Source: Heliocidaris tuberculata
Lineage: Eukaryota; Echinodermata; Echinoidea; Camarodonta; Echinometridae
Direction: 5' to 3'
DNA: 64,000 bases
Assembly: GCA_025618425.1 (NCBI GenBank)
Contig: CM046844.1
Location: forward strand, 8,179,710 to 8,243,709
This document shows positions 1 to 11,794 of this stretch, in pieces (the first letter of the stretch is position 1; every line of letters begins with the position of its first letter). The translations under genes and the position numbers were made by a program. Below the pieces are notes generated by a model. That model did not search any database. It saw only the letters and a list, made by a program, of their open reading frames with translations, and had not been told where the DNA came from.

Positions 1-842
1 CTCACGTGACATCTAATACTTTCACCATGAAGAAAGAAGAAAAAAAAATGTATATAAAATGTATAACGTCAGACCTCCCAATATTTTTCACTAAACCGAT
101 ATTTTGAAATCACTTTTTTGTTATTCTGGATATTTTCGAAGCTATCCATATCGCGACAATGTTTGGGCGTGAGCCTCTCAGCTCAGTGTATGTATGTCTA
201 GATTTTACATTTATTTATTTTTATTTAATTTATTTTTTTCAATCCAGGCTAAATTTTCAATTTCGACATAATCCTCATCACCCATGAAGCACTAAACAAA
301 AAAAAAAACAAAAAATCCCTTTCTTTACAGAGACTATGAGAGTAAAAAGAAGAAGAAAAAAAAATGTGATAAATTGTTTTGGCGGTAAATGCATTTTTGG
401 CCCAATGACCACCCCCCCCCCCCCCCCCCAGCCAGAGAGTCCTGATTCGTCACTACTTGCCTGTATTATTCCATTCAACCCTTGTGCAACAGCGTAACCA
501 TCATTCTTTTTTTGGGGGGGGGGAGGAGTGGGCACAGGGGGATCCTTGATGTGAAGCGTTAGATTGCTTGCTCATTTATAATAATTGAGAGAGGGTAGCG
601 TTAGAACGAAATGATATGTGGATTTGAAGTATTCAAATTTAATATTCTGGTGCATTGCAGACTGAACTTATTTGTTTTAATCACAATTATTTAAATGTGC
701 TCCCCAGGCTCCCTTGTCTTGTCTGTCCTCTGTCACTTATTATCAGCTGCTTACCTGGGAAAAGCGAGAGGATTAACAAACTAACATCGAATTGGAATTA
801 GAAAGGAAAATACAAGAACTATTTGTGATTCTTCATCATTCT
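1..842. other. Non-coding spacer of unit copy 1
   Basis: I see no coding sequence. The stretch contains a C-run (about 411-430) and a G-run (about 516-525) flanking roughly 85 bp, plus A/T homopolymers. The same layout recurs at 9434-10275. It lies downstream (3' side) of the minus-strand CD225 gene. Confidence 0.6.
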
Positions 843-1024
843 TGTTCTTTTTTTTTCTCTGTCTATCTTTATCTTTCTCGCTCTTCCTCTCTCTCTCTCT
901 CTCTCCTGTCCCTCTTTCTTTCTATTTATCTGTCTTTCTGAAACCCATTCTCATATTTTTTTATCTTCATCATTCCTTTTCTTTTTTTCTCTCTCTATCT
1001 TTATCTTTATCGCTATACTATCTC

Positions 1025-1060
<36 letters not shown>

Positions 1061-1204
1061 TCTCCTTCTCTCTTTCTCCTCCCCTCCTTCTCTTTCTATT
1101 CATCTGTCTTTCTGCAAACCATTATCATTTTCTCCCCTATTTAATTCCTGGCTTTCAATCATAGATAACGCGCTCTTTATATCCTTCTCTCCCGTTTCCT
1201 CTCC

Positions 1205-1243
<39 letters not shown>

Positions 1244-1385
1244 CTGTTTTTCTTCTTCTTCCCTCACTTATCTCCCTCTCACATCAGTTTCCCTATCCAC
1301 CTCTATTATCTTTTCGTTTTTTCCTCTGTCTCACACTCTGTCTCCGTTTCTCTTTCTCTCTCTTCCATTTATCTCTCTGTCTCCT
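843..1385. repeat. Polypyrimidine (CT)n-rich tract, copy 1
   Basis: About 540 bp are almost purely C and T on the plus strand, with blocks of (CT)n such as 1208-1240 and a short (AC)n at 1050-1060. The 100-residue frame across it is a compositional artefact rich in Leu/Ser/Phe. Copy 2 of the tract is shorter in several CT blocks. Confidence 0.85.
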
Positions 1386-2269
1386 GACGTTTGACATTTA
1401 TCTTATTTTTATTTCTTTCTTCTTTCCCCTTTTCCCCATTCTTTATCAAGCAAAGGTTTGGTTACCTCATTACATTGACAAATCGACTGTTGGTGCATCG
1501 TGTATCCGTATTAAAAAGAAATAACAGTCTTAAAAGTTGTATAAAACATTTTATATTGTACATGAACTTGCACTTGAACTTACACATCTAAGTACCAATG
1601 TGATTTTTTTTTCTCGACATGTTCATCATAATACATCTCATAATCCCGCTATTATAGAGAATGAAAGTTATTAAGTTTACAAAAGTGTTCAGTAAAATTT
1701 ATTTTGTTAAATTTGACCACAATCACAGAAAGGAAAATTGTAAATCAACCTAAATCGACAATTTTGTCTAAAATTGTATCATTTGTCAATTTGCTATTGT
1801 CAAAACCGCTGTTTGCTTTTCCCGAAAGAAGAAAACGTATTACATTACTACTGACGTTTTGGAAAATAATACGATATTTCGTTGCAAAATGCTACTGTTA
1901 GTATTTTCAAAAGGATAGTTCAAATTCCTCGGTAAATGATTTCAGTTATGATAAATTTACAAATTCTTCCACTAGGTATACGTGGGCTCGAGTCAGTTAA
2001 TTCAACATCTGTTGCAGAATAAAACAAAAGTGCTGAAGATTTTTTTTCAAAGTTTACATCACACATCGTATCACATGAAATCTATCGTCATTGTCATGAA
2101 ACGTAATTCCGAAAACTTAAGTTACATATGTTTTCTCGATACATGTACTGAGACAGGCAAATAAAATGTAAACCTGACATAAAATCCGATAAATTAAATC
2201 CATAATTCAAAATATTCTTGAGCGATTCCTTTGTCTTTATAGCCGCATTTCTTTCGCAACGAACACAAG

Positions 2270-2342
2270 ATGACCTTGTGGTATAATAGTATGTGCATCA
2301 CACTCAAATCCATCACATGCAGGTCCACGGTTCGAACCTCTA
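2270..2342 (+). repeat. Possible tRNA-derived SINE head
   Basis: A box-B-like GGTTCGAACCTC (2330-2341) follows a weak box-A-like stretch (about 2275-2290) at tRNA-like spacing. A poor acceptor stem and no CCA argue against a working tRNA. Copy 2 carries the same sequence at about 11685-11766 with an extra TTCGAA-containing slip. It lies just past the stop codon of the CD225 gene. Confidence 0.3.
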
Positions 2343-2369
2343 GTCTTAATCATCACCAGTTCATCTTTT

Positions 2370-3065
2370 TCACAGATAATATGACCCTGCAATTACGAAG
2401 TAATATACGCCAACTAACACTAATAAGATGATACCGCACACTAATCCAGCTATGGACCAACCCAGTGCACATGAGGAAGAAGAGCGAGCACCATCAACAT
2501 CTCCATATAACAGTTTATCTTTGGCCTGTGAAGAAATGAAAATACGTTAAAATCATGACTGACATTATGTTTGTGACGGGATCAAATATGAGATTAATTA
2601 TTGGGGGTATAGCACAGGAGAACAGTTTTCTTTGATAAATAAATTCAAAGGAGTATGGACCAAGGATCGTCAAGAATGGGAAGGGGGGGGCATTTTTTTT
2701 TTAATGAAATCGTCAGTGCAGACTTTAAAAAAAAACCTAACTGTCCCCCACCCCCCTCCGGAATGTGGATCGGGTTTTCTGACATTGTCGTTTCTGAACT
2801 AGGGGAGACCGATTTGATGCATGAATGGAATAATTGCAAGTTGCCTAATCGAAGACAAACAATATCACAATGTTTGCTTGATTTAAATTCCTTGCGTACT
2901 AATCTGAAGAAAACAAATAAAGCAGAGGTTGAAAAGTATTACTACTGGGATCGAACCCTGCTATTCAATTTATTGAAGCTCTATACGCTACGGAAATTTT
3001 CTACTTTCTATTTTCTATACTCCTCAATATCCCTTCTCATAATGTTTTACAATGAGATTACTCTC

Positions 3066-3119
<54 letters not shown>

Positions 3120-5973
3120 CCTCCCTCCCCCCCCCCCCCTCTTCCTTGGTAAGAACTTTTGGTAAGAATGAAGGTAGGTTTTTAAGGCCCCCCAAATTAT
3201 TATATTCTTTTCCCTTCTATTCTCCCCTATTATCATTTTTTTTTCGAGGGGTTGGGGGCTGGGTGGGTGATAGCCTTTTGACAAGGCCTCGTGGTTTAGG
3301 TTTATGTCCGACAATTTAACGCGGCTGAAATGAGACTATTCACTAAAACCCGAGTGAACGCGCGAGCGAGCGGCGAAGCCGCGAGGCTTTTTCGATATTG
3401 GTTCGGATTTCTTATTATAGCCATTGTTTTGGGGGCAAATTCCCTACCAAAATGGTAGCAGCCAATCATCAATCGAATTGTTCCTATGACGTCAGCATAT
3501 ATTCAGTATGCAAATTTGGATGCAAATGAGTTCAGTCAACATGGCGGCTTGCCCCAGTGATTCTCGGGACGACTTCATAGAAGATATCCTACTAAATAGT
3601 ACCGTCTTTGCAGCTCAGAAGCTGAATATCACAGGATTCAAGGATTTGCAATTGAAGGCATTATTTTCAGTGCTTCGAGGACAAGATACATTCGTCAGTC
3701 TTCCGACTGGCTACGGTAAAAGTGCCACCTTTCCTTTGTGCAAAGACCATCTCCGAACGCGAACACGGGCGCGAACACAGGCGCAGAGTGGGCAACCTGC
3801 TGCAGAGCTACGAACCACCGACTTCTCATCGCCTCCCCCCGCGGCGGCCGAGGGGAAAGTGGGCCATTCCTCTGGTACCGCGGAAAGCCGCAGCATTGTG
3901 GTCATCATATCCCCCCTTGTGTCTCTCATGAAGAACCAAGTTGAGACTTTGCGAAACTGGGACTTACAGCTGTTCATCTCGGCGATTCTTCTAGTACTAG
4001 ATTCTTCTCCAGAGGATGATCGAATGATTAAGGAGGGAAAGATTTCGTACGTCTTCATGAGCCCAGAGAGTGTGTTTGAACGTGGATTTGAGCTCTTAGG
4101 TTTTGATTGGTCTATTGAGCCCCAGCTGGTATATTTGCATACAGCTATGCATGATTCATGAGCTAGCGAGGAAGCCGAGAGGGGAAAAAAAAAACCAATA
4201 TCGAAAATATTGCAACTTGATATCGCCCTGGGGAGCGTTTCATCAAGTGTTTTGTCAGTGATTTTTACCGACAACTGTTATAAGCTACTGAAATCCTTGC
4301 ATCTGATTGGCTGAGAGCAAATTTGTCAGTAAAAATCACTGACAAGACACGTGATGAAACGCTCGGTCTCGCTGTTGTGACAAGGGTATGATCGACCACG
4401 ACACCTCCCATTAATATTAATATAGAACAATTTAGAGAATGTTTGGATACATACCTGAGATGCCATGAAGTAGGCCGCTAGACCGAACGGGAGACAGCAA
4501 CAGATAGTGACCATTAATGCAAAGCGGGAATAGTCCGGGACATGCTGACTGCCTCTGGGAGCTCCCGAAAATGCAGTAGTGGACCGAGGAGCAGTCTACG
4601 CCATAAAAAGAATATCATGAACCAGTTATCATGTATTAAAATATCTATCTTAAATATGACAATAAGTATTAGTGGCGGATACAACCGGTGCGAGGAAGCA
4701 TCATTTCATCAACATCCATCGCATGGACCTTAATTGATATCTCATTTTGCTGTTGGGATAACCCCTATGGAAGTAAGTTTTTGCTGTTTAGATGTGACAC
4801 GCCACGAGGGAAAAACAAAAGAACGAATGAACGAATGTGAAGGGGTTATGTGCGCCCCTCTATTTTTCGGTAAAAAGTCACGAGCCCGCGCGAATGAAGT
4901 CAAGTACGGAGGCGTCCCCTTCTACTAAAAATAATAATAATAATAATAATAATGATAATGGAAATAGAATGTGATACCATATTTGTTATACAGTCATGTA
5001 AATAATGGCATGAAATGTACTGATCGAGCCTTTTGAAACAATACCAATCATGGCAGTATCGATTTATTATTTTTTTTTTTACAAACCTGCAAATATTGGC
5101 GTATTTTAGAAACATCGTCGAAATATAATAGTGAAAAGCAATAATCTTCCCTGTAATATACCGGTAAAAGAAAATAGTCATATCGAATCCCTTCTCCTAA
5201 GAGAGATCATGCAAAATAAGGCAGAAGTGTCCAAATTACCACTTTATCCGCAATGATTATACTTGTACCTTTAACAGTTACACAATAAGAACATTTTCAT
5301 AATTATAATTCCAAAGAATTCCGCGTAGGTTTTTGCTTTCCTCGTCGCCTCCTTCAAATTTCTCTTACTTAATACCTTTCTTTTCATTATTGTTTCCCGT
5401 CATCAGGGGGGCGTTTCATGAAAGGACTTGTCAGATATTTTATCCGACAAATTTGCTCTCAGCCAATCAGATGCAAGGATTTCAGTAGCTTATAACAGTT
5501 GTCGGATAAAATATCCGACAACTTCCTTTCATGAAACGCTCCCCACAGATGCCTGAAATATTCGTTCTTTAGTTCTTCTTCTTATTGTTTCTTCTTCTTC
5601 TCCTCCTCCTCCTCCTCCTCCTCCTTCCTTCTTCTTCTTCTTCTTCTTCTTCTTCTTCTTCTTCTTCTTCTTCTTCTTCTTCTTCTTCTTCTTTTATACC
5701 ACTTATAGAAGTCAATTCAATGTTGATATAAATAATCAGATTCATTTAAAAAACTTTACTTACACGAACAACTTGAGTCTGTGGCTGGGGCTGGGTGTAA
5801 TTGGTTGTTTGTGAGTAAGAAGGCGGGGCCTCTGCTGTTACGTTTTTCTGTTGTGGTTGGTAGCCAGGCTGTACCGGGTAGCCTTGTGATGGTGGGTACA
5901 CTGGCCCTGCATCAACGTTCTTAAAGGAACTTTCCGCGGGTGTATCTAACCTTGCATCGCCTGTTTCAGGCAT
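2370..5973 (-). CDS. CD225/dispanin-family small membrane protein, copy 1 (3 exons)
   Basis: Exons on the minus strand are 5987-5764 (coding from ATG 5973), 4595-4455 and 2525-2370 (TGA at 2372-2370). All junctions are AG/GT and phase 0, giving about 168 residues. The N-terminus (1-70) is Pro/Gln/Tyr-rich with a PPSY motif of the PPxY type that binds WW domains. Exon 2 holds the first hydrophobic segment with PDYSRFAL, then the triple Cys ICCCLPFGLAAYFMASQ (about 101-117); Cys residues here are palmitoylated in IFITM proteins. Exon 3 begins AKDKLLYGD and has the GA..SS..A pattern followed by a transmembrane helix (about 142-163), as in CD225 domains. By family the protein should sit in the plasma or endosomal membrane and affect membrane fusion or trafficking, either IFITM-like or PRRT-like; I cannot tell which. 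An acceptor just before CC at 5987 suggests an upstream 5' exon that I did not find, so the true start could be further upstream. Confidence 0.85.
2678..3160. other. Intron 2 of CD225 copy 1: homopolymer and (CT)n tracts
   Basis: The stretch contains a G-run (2682-2690), poly-T and poly-A, (CT)n at 3071-3113 and a C-run at 3127-3140. The 165-residue plus-strand frame and the reverse poly-Arg/Glu frame are artefacts of these tracts. Copy 2 (12100-12560) has a much shorter CT block. Confidence 0.6.
3487..3527 (+). promoter_or_regulatory. Promoter-like cluster upstream of the helicase fragment
   Basis: A perfect TGACGTCA (CRE/ATF half-site palindrome, 3487-3494) is followed by two perfect octamers ATGCAAAT (3508-3515 and 3520-3527). 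They sit just before the ATG at 3541, which lies in a favourable context (TCAACATGG). This resembles a compact promoter carried with the fragment; activity is inference. Confidence 0.35.
3541..4161 (+). pseudogene. RecQ-like ATP-dependent helicase, N-terminal fragment
   Basis: The frame starts best at ATG 3541 (206 residues). An in-frame ATG at 3508 overlaps an octamer and is less likely. It shows GFKDLQLKALFSVLRGQDT, then Walker A LPTGYGKS (nucleotides about 3703-3723). Between these and motif Ia (IVVIISPLVSLMKNQ, about 3895-3945) lies an unusual Arg/Thr- then Pro/Ala-rich stretch of some 45 residues not expected in RecQ proteins. A motif SYVFMSPE follows. The frame stops before the DExH box and helicase C domain, so it cannot be an active helicase. 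It lies in the second intron of CD225 copy 1, on the opposite strand, and is absent from copy 2. Complementary phrases TTTTCGATATTGGTT (about 3389-3403) and AACCAATATCGAAAA (about 4194-4208) border it, suggesting insertion as a unit. Multi-copy RecQ-like genes are common in marine invertebrate genomes. Confidence 0.7.
4233..4364. mobile_element. MITE-like hairpin 'GAGCGTTTCATCA', intron 2, copy 1
   Basis: The arms GAGCGTTTCATCAAGTG and CACGTGATGAAACGCTC are inverted. They continue through TTTTGTCAGTGATTTTTACCG and its complement. The loop holds TTATAAGCTACTGAAATCC and CTGATTGGCTGAGAG. It is 132 bp long with no coding capacity. The same family is present at 5411, 13167 and 15272, with a fragment at 13051. 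Confidence 0.85.
5411..5539. mobile_element. MITE-like hairpin in intron 1, copy 1 (variant arms)
   Basis: The outer arms are GCGTTTCATGAAAGG and its complement, followed by AGATATTTTATCCGACAA and its complement. The loop (AATTTGCTCTCAGCCAATCAG onwards) is the family loop. The arms differ from those at the same site in copy 2, although the loop and both flanks are shared. Confidence 0.85.
5576..5697. repeat. (CTT/CTC)n microsatellite, intron 1, copy 1
   Basis: About 120 bp of TTC/CTC triplets (TTCTTCTTC with an inner CTCCTCCTC block). Copy 2 carries the related tract at 15431-15556. Confidence 0.9.
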
Positions 5974-6789
5974 TGGAACTTCAGTGGCTAAAGGGTTAAA
6001 TAAGAAGTAAATATAAAGACCCTCTCATTAGCAATTCAGGAAAGATGTGCAATTTTACTTCTCTACCGAACTGTACTACTTTATAATCGCAGTAATTTCT
6101 TTTGTAGTTTTTGTCATAGTTCAGACCTTTAGACATGTCACAACAAGTTACTCGTATCGTTACGAGAAAGAAAAAGTTTCCATTTTTCAAATCCTCATTT
6201 TCTTATTGATCTCATTTTTCAAAAGTGAACACATATCACATATTGTCTCCAGAATACTAGATGAACAACTTTCACATGAATTTTCCAGATTTTTCTGTTT
6301 TCACTGAGGGTGTCTCTGTGTGGAAGTAGTCACTTTATACGGAGTTGAAACAAAAGTTTCCTTATTTGTAGATCAAAAGCCAAGGTTTTCACTACAGAGA
6401 GCAATAATGAAGGAAACTTTGCTAGTACTAGTATTAGATTTTACATGCAGTAGTGCATTATGAAGAAATGACAAACCAGAGGTGATGGCAGCTGCAGTGT
6501 ATCGAAGTATTTATTTTGCAGTCTATAGAAATCTGAAAGTATCGCACGAAGGCTTCTTTGAAAATCGTTGTGGGCGATAAACAGGTTATTGGAATAGTAT
6601 CGCAAGTATCGACTTAATTTATGAGTGTTCTCTTATGAAAAAAAAAAAAAATTAAAGTGTACCAATCACTTGAAAAATAATTTGTGCAAAGCTAAAACGT
6701 ATAAAATCAGCATCAAAGAACTTTATCTGGCAATCTATAGGTCAACAGTTAAGGATTATGAAGGAAACAAAGGATAACACGAAGGTGCG

Positions 6790-6824
6790 CGCGTGGAACC
6801 GAACTCCGAGTTCGGTTCCGCGCG
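6790..6824. promoter_or_regulatory. GC-rich palindrome upstream of CD225 copy 1
   Basis: GGAACCGAACT (6795-6805), a spacer CCG and AGTTCGGTTCC (6809-6819) form a perfect inverted repeat extended by GCGC/GCGC on the outside. It lies about 0.8 kb upstream of exon 1. Copy 2 (16575-16609) has lost one A in the left arm. It could be a dimeric factor site or a small structured element; no known factor is assigned. Confidence 0.35.
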
Positions 6825-8165
6825 AGCTCTTATCTTTACGAGCGCGTACGGGTGCGTCAAGTAGTATACTCACGAGTCACTTTTACGCTTGTAGAAAGTG
6901 TAATTAAACTTGCAATATCTCTTTATAGAAGTAATATTTAAAGCCCAAATTTTAAATATAGTACAACGATATGGAACCTCTATCATACAGAGCAAAATAT
7001 TTTTTTATGCTTGCTACCCTTAAAATATATTTGTAAAGACACATTCTGTCTCCGCAAAAAAAAAAAAAAAAAAAAAAAAATGGTGATCATCTTATATTTT
7101 TTTTTTTTTTTTTTCGAAATCTTTCATCAGAATTAGAAAACTGACGGATTTCTCATTTCCTACTAGGTGTAAAATATATATATATATATATATGACATTT
7201 TTCTTCGTTAATAAGTCAAAAATTTGTAACTCGTATCGGACTGAGGTTTTATTTGGAATAAATTTTATGACATCTCTTTGAATAATATTCTTAAAGCAGT
7301 GCTCTGAATATTTAGTGAGATTTTCACTTTTCGAAAAATCAAGGCCAGAAAATCTGTTATTATCATTAATTGATTCAGAGCTCAAAGATTGCCTTTTTGC
7401 CTTGCAGCTGAAATACTACTGGAGTACCTCTCTTACCCCGAGTCATGAATCAGTTATGACACTGGATAGCAAAAAGTTGGCAGAAATGACAGGTGCATTA
7501 AACAATAGCAAATTATTGTGATCTGAATTAATTACTAACACATACATTGTGGTCTCAATTTTTAGAGAATATCATGGAAGAAAATTTCACAAAACTTATT
7601 TCAAATAGATTTTACATCCTTCAATAAGGGAAATGTAACCAAAAACAATTCCCTGCTTCAATTTTACATTTTGAAAAAAAAATGCCTGATACAAATTTTA
7701 ACAATTGAGTTATTAACAAACAAAGGTATCTTTTTTTTTACACCTAGCATATATTTAGTTTTCACATACTGTCCGTCTAAACGCAATAGCTTCAAAGAAA
7801 TTGGCTGTGGCATGCTGTAAATAAAGGAAGCATAAATATATAATCTTATTATTATTATTATTATTACACTGAAAATATGAAGAATTGTCCGGTATGTCTT
7901 CTTCATGTAGTCCCTGATGTAGTCATAACCATTTCAAGAAGAGCCAAAAGTACATTCACACAAAAATGTTTGTAACACTTTTTTTTTCTATATAAGTGAT
8001 ACGTTGACATCTAAATACTTACAAGTCATTTTGCTGTTATGTCTCGATTCAGGTAACGTATAGAACTATTTTGATGAATAACCTAAAGTTCCTCAGAGAT
8101 CTCTTGAGTCTGAAATGATCATTGGACTTCAGCTTCTTCAAGTGAATTAACTGAGTTCTTATCAC

Positions 8166-8220
8166 GTGTGTGTGTGTGTGTGTGTGTGTGTATGCGTGTG
8201 TGGGTGTGTGTGTGTGTGTG

Positions 8221-8276
<56 letters not shown>
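8166..8276. repeat. (GT)n(AT)n compound microsatellite
   Basis: A GT run is followed by a long (AT)n from about 8220. Copy 2 at 17944-17988 instead reads GT, short AT, then a long AC run, so the two copies expanded different parts of one palindromic tract. Confidence 0.9.
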
Positions 8277-8280
<4 letters not shown>

Positions 8281-10274
8281 TATATCACAAAGCTTGCCTG
8301 TGACGTCGATGAAAATCTTAATCGCTTTCCTCGTAACTGGGATCTGTGCCTATACAGAGAGTGGAAAAATCAAATCTCACAAAAATGAAAGGAACCGGAT
8401 TGTCAGGCCTAAATTTGGAAAGACTTTCAACATTGCCCTATTTAGAAATTTAATCATGACCAAATGAAATCACTGACAAATATATGTCCAAAATGTACGT
8501 TGTGGGCGTGGTTTTACTTCACAGTTCATGCATATGCCTATATTTTATATATCACTATTCTGATTACTCCTGGTGAGTGTTTTACTTTATTATAGTATAG
8601 AGTCATTTTTCATGATATTGAATAAAATTCATATTCATTTATAGTATAGTCATTTTTCATGATATCAAATAAAATTCACTTTCATATCTTCAGTCCATGC
8701 AAGAGCTACATTGTAACAGTAATCTTAGTGTATATAATGTTTGCCAGTAATTTATTTAAAATCAGAGATCTCTGTATAACAAATCTTATTTAATATTATC
8801 AGTTCCTGGTGCTTTAGAGTTAATACCGCATAAATTTGTCCAATCGTTCTTTCTTTTTCTTTCTTTTTTTTCCCCGAGTGACATAGTTATAATCATTGAT
8901 AGTGTCAATTATCAATGCAGTAAAACTCATAAATTGATGCATTCAAAGTTCTTTAAATGAAACTTAATCCGTATAATTACAAAAAAACATATCCGTATAC
9001 ATTTTCGACCTTGCCATTAAAGATCACATACGGATTGAGGAAATGGTCTTGAAAGGAAATCTGAGTAAACCAGAGCGGGGTAACTGTACTTAAAGTTATT
9101 GGTTTGAGGTCAGATGATTACGAATTATTAGGCTAAACTATGAAAGGGACGAGGCGTATCCAGACTTGGTAGGAGCCGGCGAACGCCCCTGTTACAGAAG
9201 GCCATGAGAAAAAGAAATCAGTACAATTCAGGGGCGTCGATCCGTTTTTCAGATTGGGGGGGGGGGGATCATAGTACCCTTCATAATTTTCTTAACGCCT
9301 CTTAATTACCAGATTCTCCACGGTCAGTGGAGCAGGGAAAATTAGATAATTTACGCGCAGAGGGCGTCTGATCGTGTAATACCTTTTATATCCTACATCA
9401 TAAAATTCTCGGGCAAAGACAGGTTAGGAATGTCTCACGTGACATCTAATACTTTCACCATGAAGAAAGAAGAAAAAAAAAATGTATATAAAATGTATAA
9501 CGTCAGACCTCCCATTATTTTTCACTAAACCGATATTTTGAAATCACTTTTTTGTTATTCTGGATATTTTCGAAGCTATCCATATCGCGACAATGTTTGG
9601 GCGTGAGCCTCTCAGCTCAGTGTATGTATGTCTAGATTTTACATTTATTTATTTTTATTTACTTTATTTTTTTCAATCCAGGCTAAATTTTCAATTTCGA
9701 CATAATCCTCATCACCCATGAAGCACTAAACAAAAAAAAACAAAAAAATCCCTTTCTTTACAGAGACTATGAGAGTAAAAAGAAGAAGGAAAAAAAAAAT
9801 GTGATAAATTGTTTTGGCGGTAAATGCATTTTTGGCCCAATGACCACCCCCCCCCCCCCCAGCCAGAGAGTCCTGATTCGTCACTACTTGCCTGTATTAT
9901 TCCATTCAACCCTTGTGCAACAGCGTAACCATCATTCTTTTTTTGGGGGGGGGGGGAGGAGTGGGCACAGGGGGATCCTTGATGTGAAGCGTTAGATTGC
10001 TTGCTCATTTATAATAATTGAGAGAGGGTAGCGTTAGAACGAAATGATATGTGGATTTGAAGTATTCAAATATAATATTCTGGTGCATTGCAGACTGAAC
10101 TTATTTGTTTTAATCACAATTATTTAAATGTGCTCCCCAGGCTCCCTTGTCTTGTCTGTCCTCTGTCACTTATTATCAGCTGCTTACCTGGGAAAAGCGA
10201 GAGGATTAACAAACTAACATCGAATTGGAATTGGAAAGGAAAATACAAGAACTATTTGTGATTCTTCATCATTC

Positions 10275-10459
10275 TTGTTCTTTTTTTTTCTCTGTCTATC
10301 TTTATCTTTCTCGCTCTTCCTCTCTCTCTCTCTCTCTCCTGTCCCTCTTTCTTTCTATTTATCTGTCTTTCTGAAACCCATTCTCATATTTTTTTATCTT
10401 CATCATTCCTTTTCTTTTTTTCTCTCTCTATCTTTATCTTTATCGCTATACTATCTCTC

Positions 10460-10495
<36 letters not shown>

Positions 10496-10805
10496 TCTCC
10501 TTCTCTCTTTCTCCTCCCCTCCTTCTCTTTCTATTCATCTGTCTTTCTGCAAACCATTATCATTTTCTCCCCTATTTAATTCCTGGCTTTCAATCATAGA
10601 TAACGCGCTCTTTATATCCCTCTCTCCCATTCCCTCTCAGTCTCTCTCTCTCTCTCCTTTTCTGTTTTTCTTCTTCTTCCCTCACTTATCTCCCTCTCAC
10701 ATCAGTTTCCCTATCCACCTCTATTATCTTTTCGTCTTTTCCTCTGTCTCACACTCTGTCTCCGTTTCTCTTTCTCTCTCTTCCATTTATCTCTCTGTCT
10801 CCTGA
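10275..10805. repeat. Polypyrimidine (CT)n-rich tract, copy 2
   Basis: This is the counterpart of 843-1385. Loss of CT repeats near 10640 removes a stop, giving a 176-residue frame that is still only low-complexity Leu/Ser/Phe and not a gene. Confidence 0.85.
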
Positions 10806-11794
10806 CTTTTGATATTTATCTTATTTTTGTTTCTTTCTTCTTTCCCCTTTTTCCCATTCTTTATCAAGCAAAGGTTTGGTTACCTCATTACATTGACAAA
10901 TCGACTGTTGGTGCATCGTGTATCCGTATTAAAAAGGAATAACAGTCTTAAAAGTTGTATAAAACATTTTATATTGTACATGAACTTGCACTTGAACTTA
11001 CACATCTAAGTACCAATGTGATTTTTTTTCTCGACATGTTCATCATAATACATCTCATAATCCCGCTATTATAGAGAATGAAAGTTATTAAGTTTACAAA
11101 AGTGTTCAGTAAAATTTATTTTGTTAAATTTGACCACAATCACAGAAAGGAAAATTGTAAATCAACCTAAATCGACAATTTTGTCTAAATTTGTATCATT
11201 TGTCTATTTGCTATTGTCAAACCCGCTGTTTGCTTTTCCCGAAAGAAGAAAACGTATTACATTACTACTGACGTTTTGGAAAATAATACGATATTTCGTT
11301 GCAAAATGCTACTGTTAGTATTTTCAAAAGGATCGTTCAAATTCCTCGGTAAATGATTTCAGTTATAATAAATTTACAAATTCTTCAACCAGGTATACGT
11401 GGGCTCGAGTCAGTTAATTCAACATCTGTTGCAGAATAAAACAAAAGTGCTGAAGATTTTTTTCAAAGTTTACATCACACATCGTATCACATGAAATCTA
11501 TCGTCATTGTCATGAAACGTAATTCCGACAACTTAATTTAAAAAAGTTTTCTCGATACATGTACTGAGACAGGCAAATAAAATGTAAACCTGACCTAAAA
11601 TCCGATAAATTAAATCCAGAAATCAAAATATTCTTGAGCGATTCCTTTGTCGTTATAGCCGCATTTCTTTCGCAACGAACACAAGACGACCTTGTGGTAT
11701 AATAGTATGTGCATCACACTCAAATCCATCACATACAGGTCCACGGTTCGAAACTTCGAACCTCTAGTCTTAATCATCACCATGTTCATCTTTT

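Larger units (their letters stand above)
1..9433. repeat. Tandem segmental duplication, copy 1
   Basis: The sequence starting at position 1 (CTCACGTGACATCTAATAC) reappears at 9434 and again, with one change, at 19107, so the repeat period is 9,433 bp here. Coding exons, introns, hairpins, the CT-rich tract and intergenic DNA all match in order and orientation between copies. Differences are small indels, microsatellite lengths and a few insertions. Copy-1-only features are the helicase fragment (about 3290-4220) and a 72-bp stretch near 6047-6118 missing from copy 2. The true left edge lies outside the window. Confidence 0.95.
6000..9433. other. Non-coding region upstream of the copy 1 CD225 gene
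   Basis: I see no convincing exon. It holds a GC-rich palindrome (6790-6824), poly-A (7058-7080), (AT)n at 7176-7192, an ATT run (7848-7866) and a long GT/AT tract (8166-8276). A 5' exon or promoter of the CD225 gene, if present, should be here. Short frames such as 7092-7385 recur in copy 2 (16933-17163) but are cut by microsatellites and show no coding conservation. Confidence 0.5.

Noticed and set aside
3711..4274. 187-residue minus-strand open frame
   Set aside because: Antisense shadow of the RecQ-like fragment, which carries recognisable helicase motifs on the plus strand.
10275..10805. A 176-residue open frame
   Set aside because: It is the translation of a CT microsatellite tract; the copy 1 counterpart has stops and indels with no reading-frame conservation.
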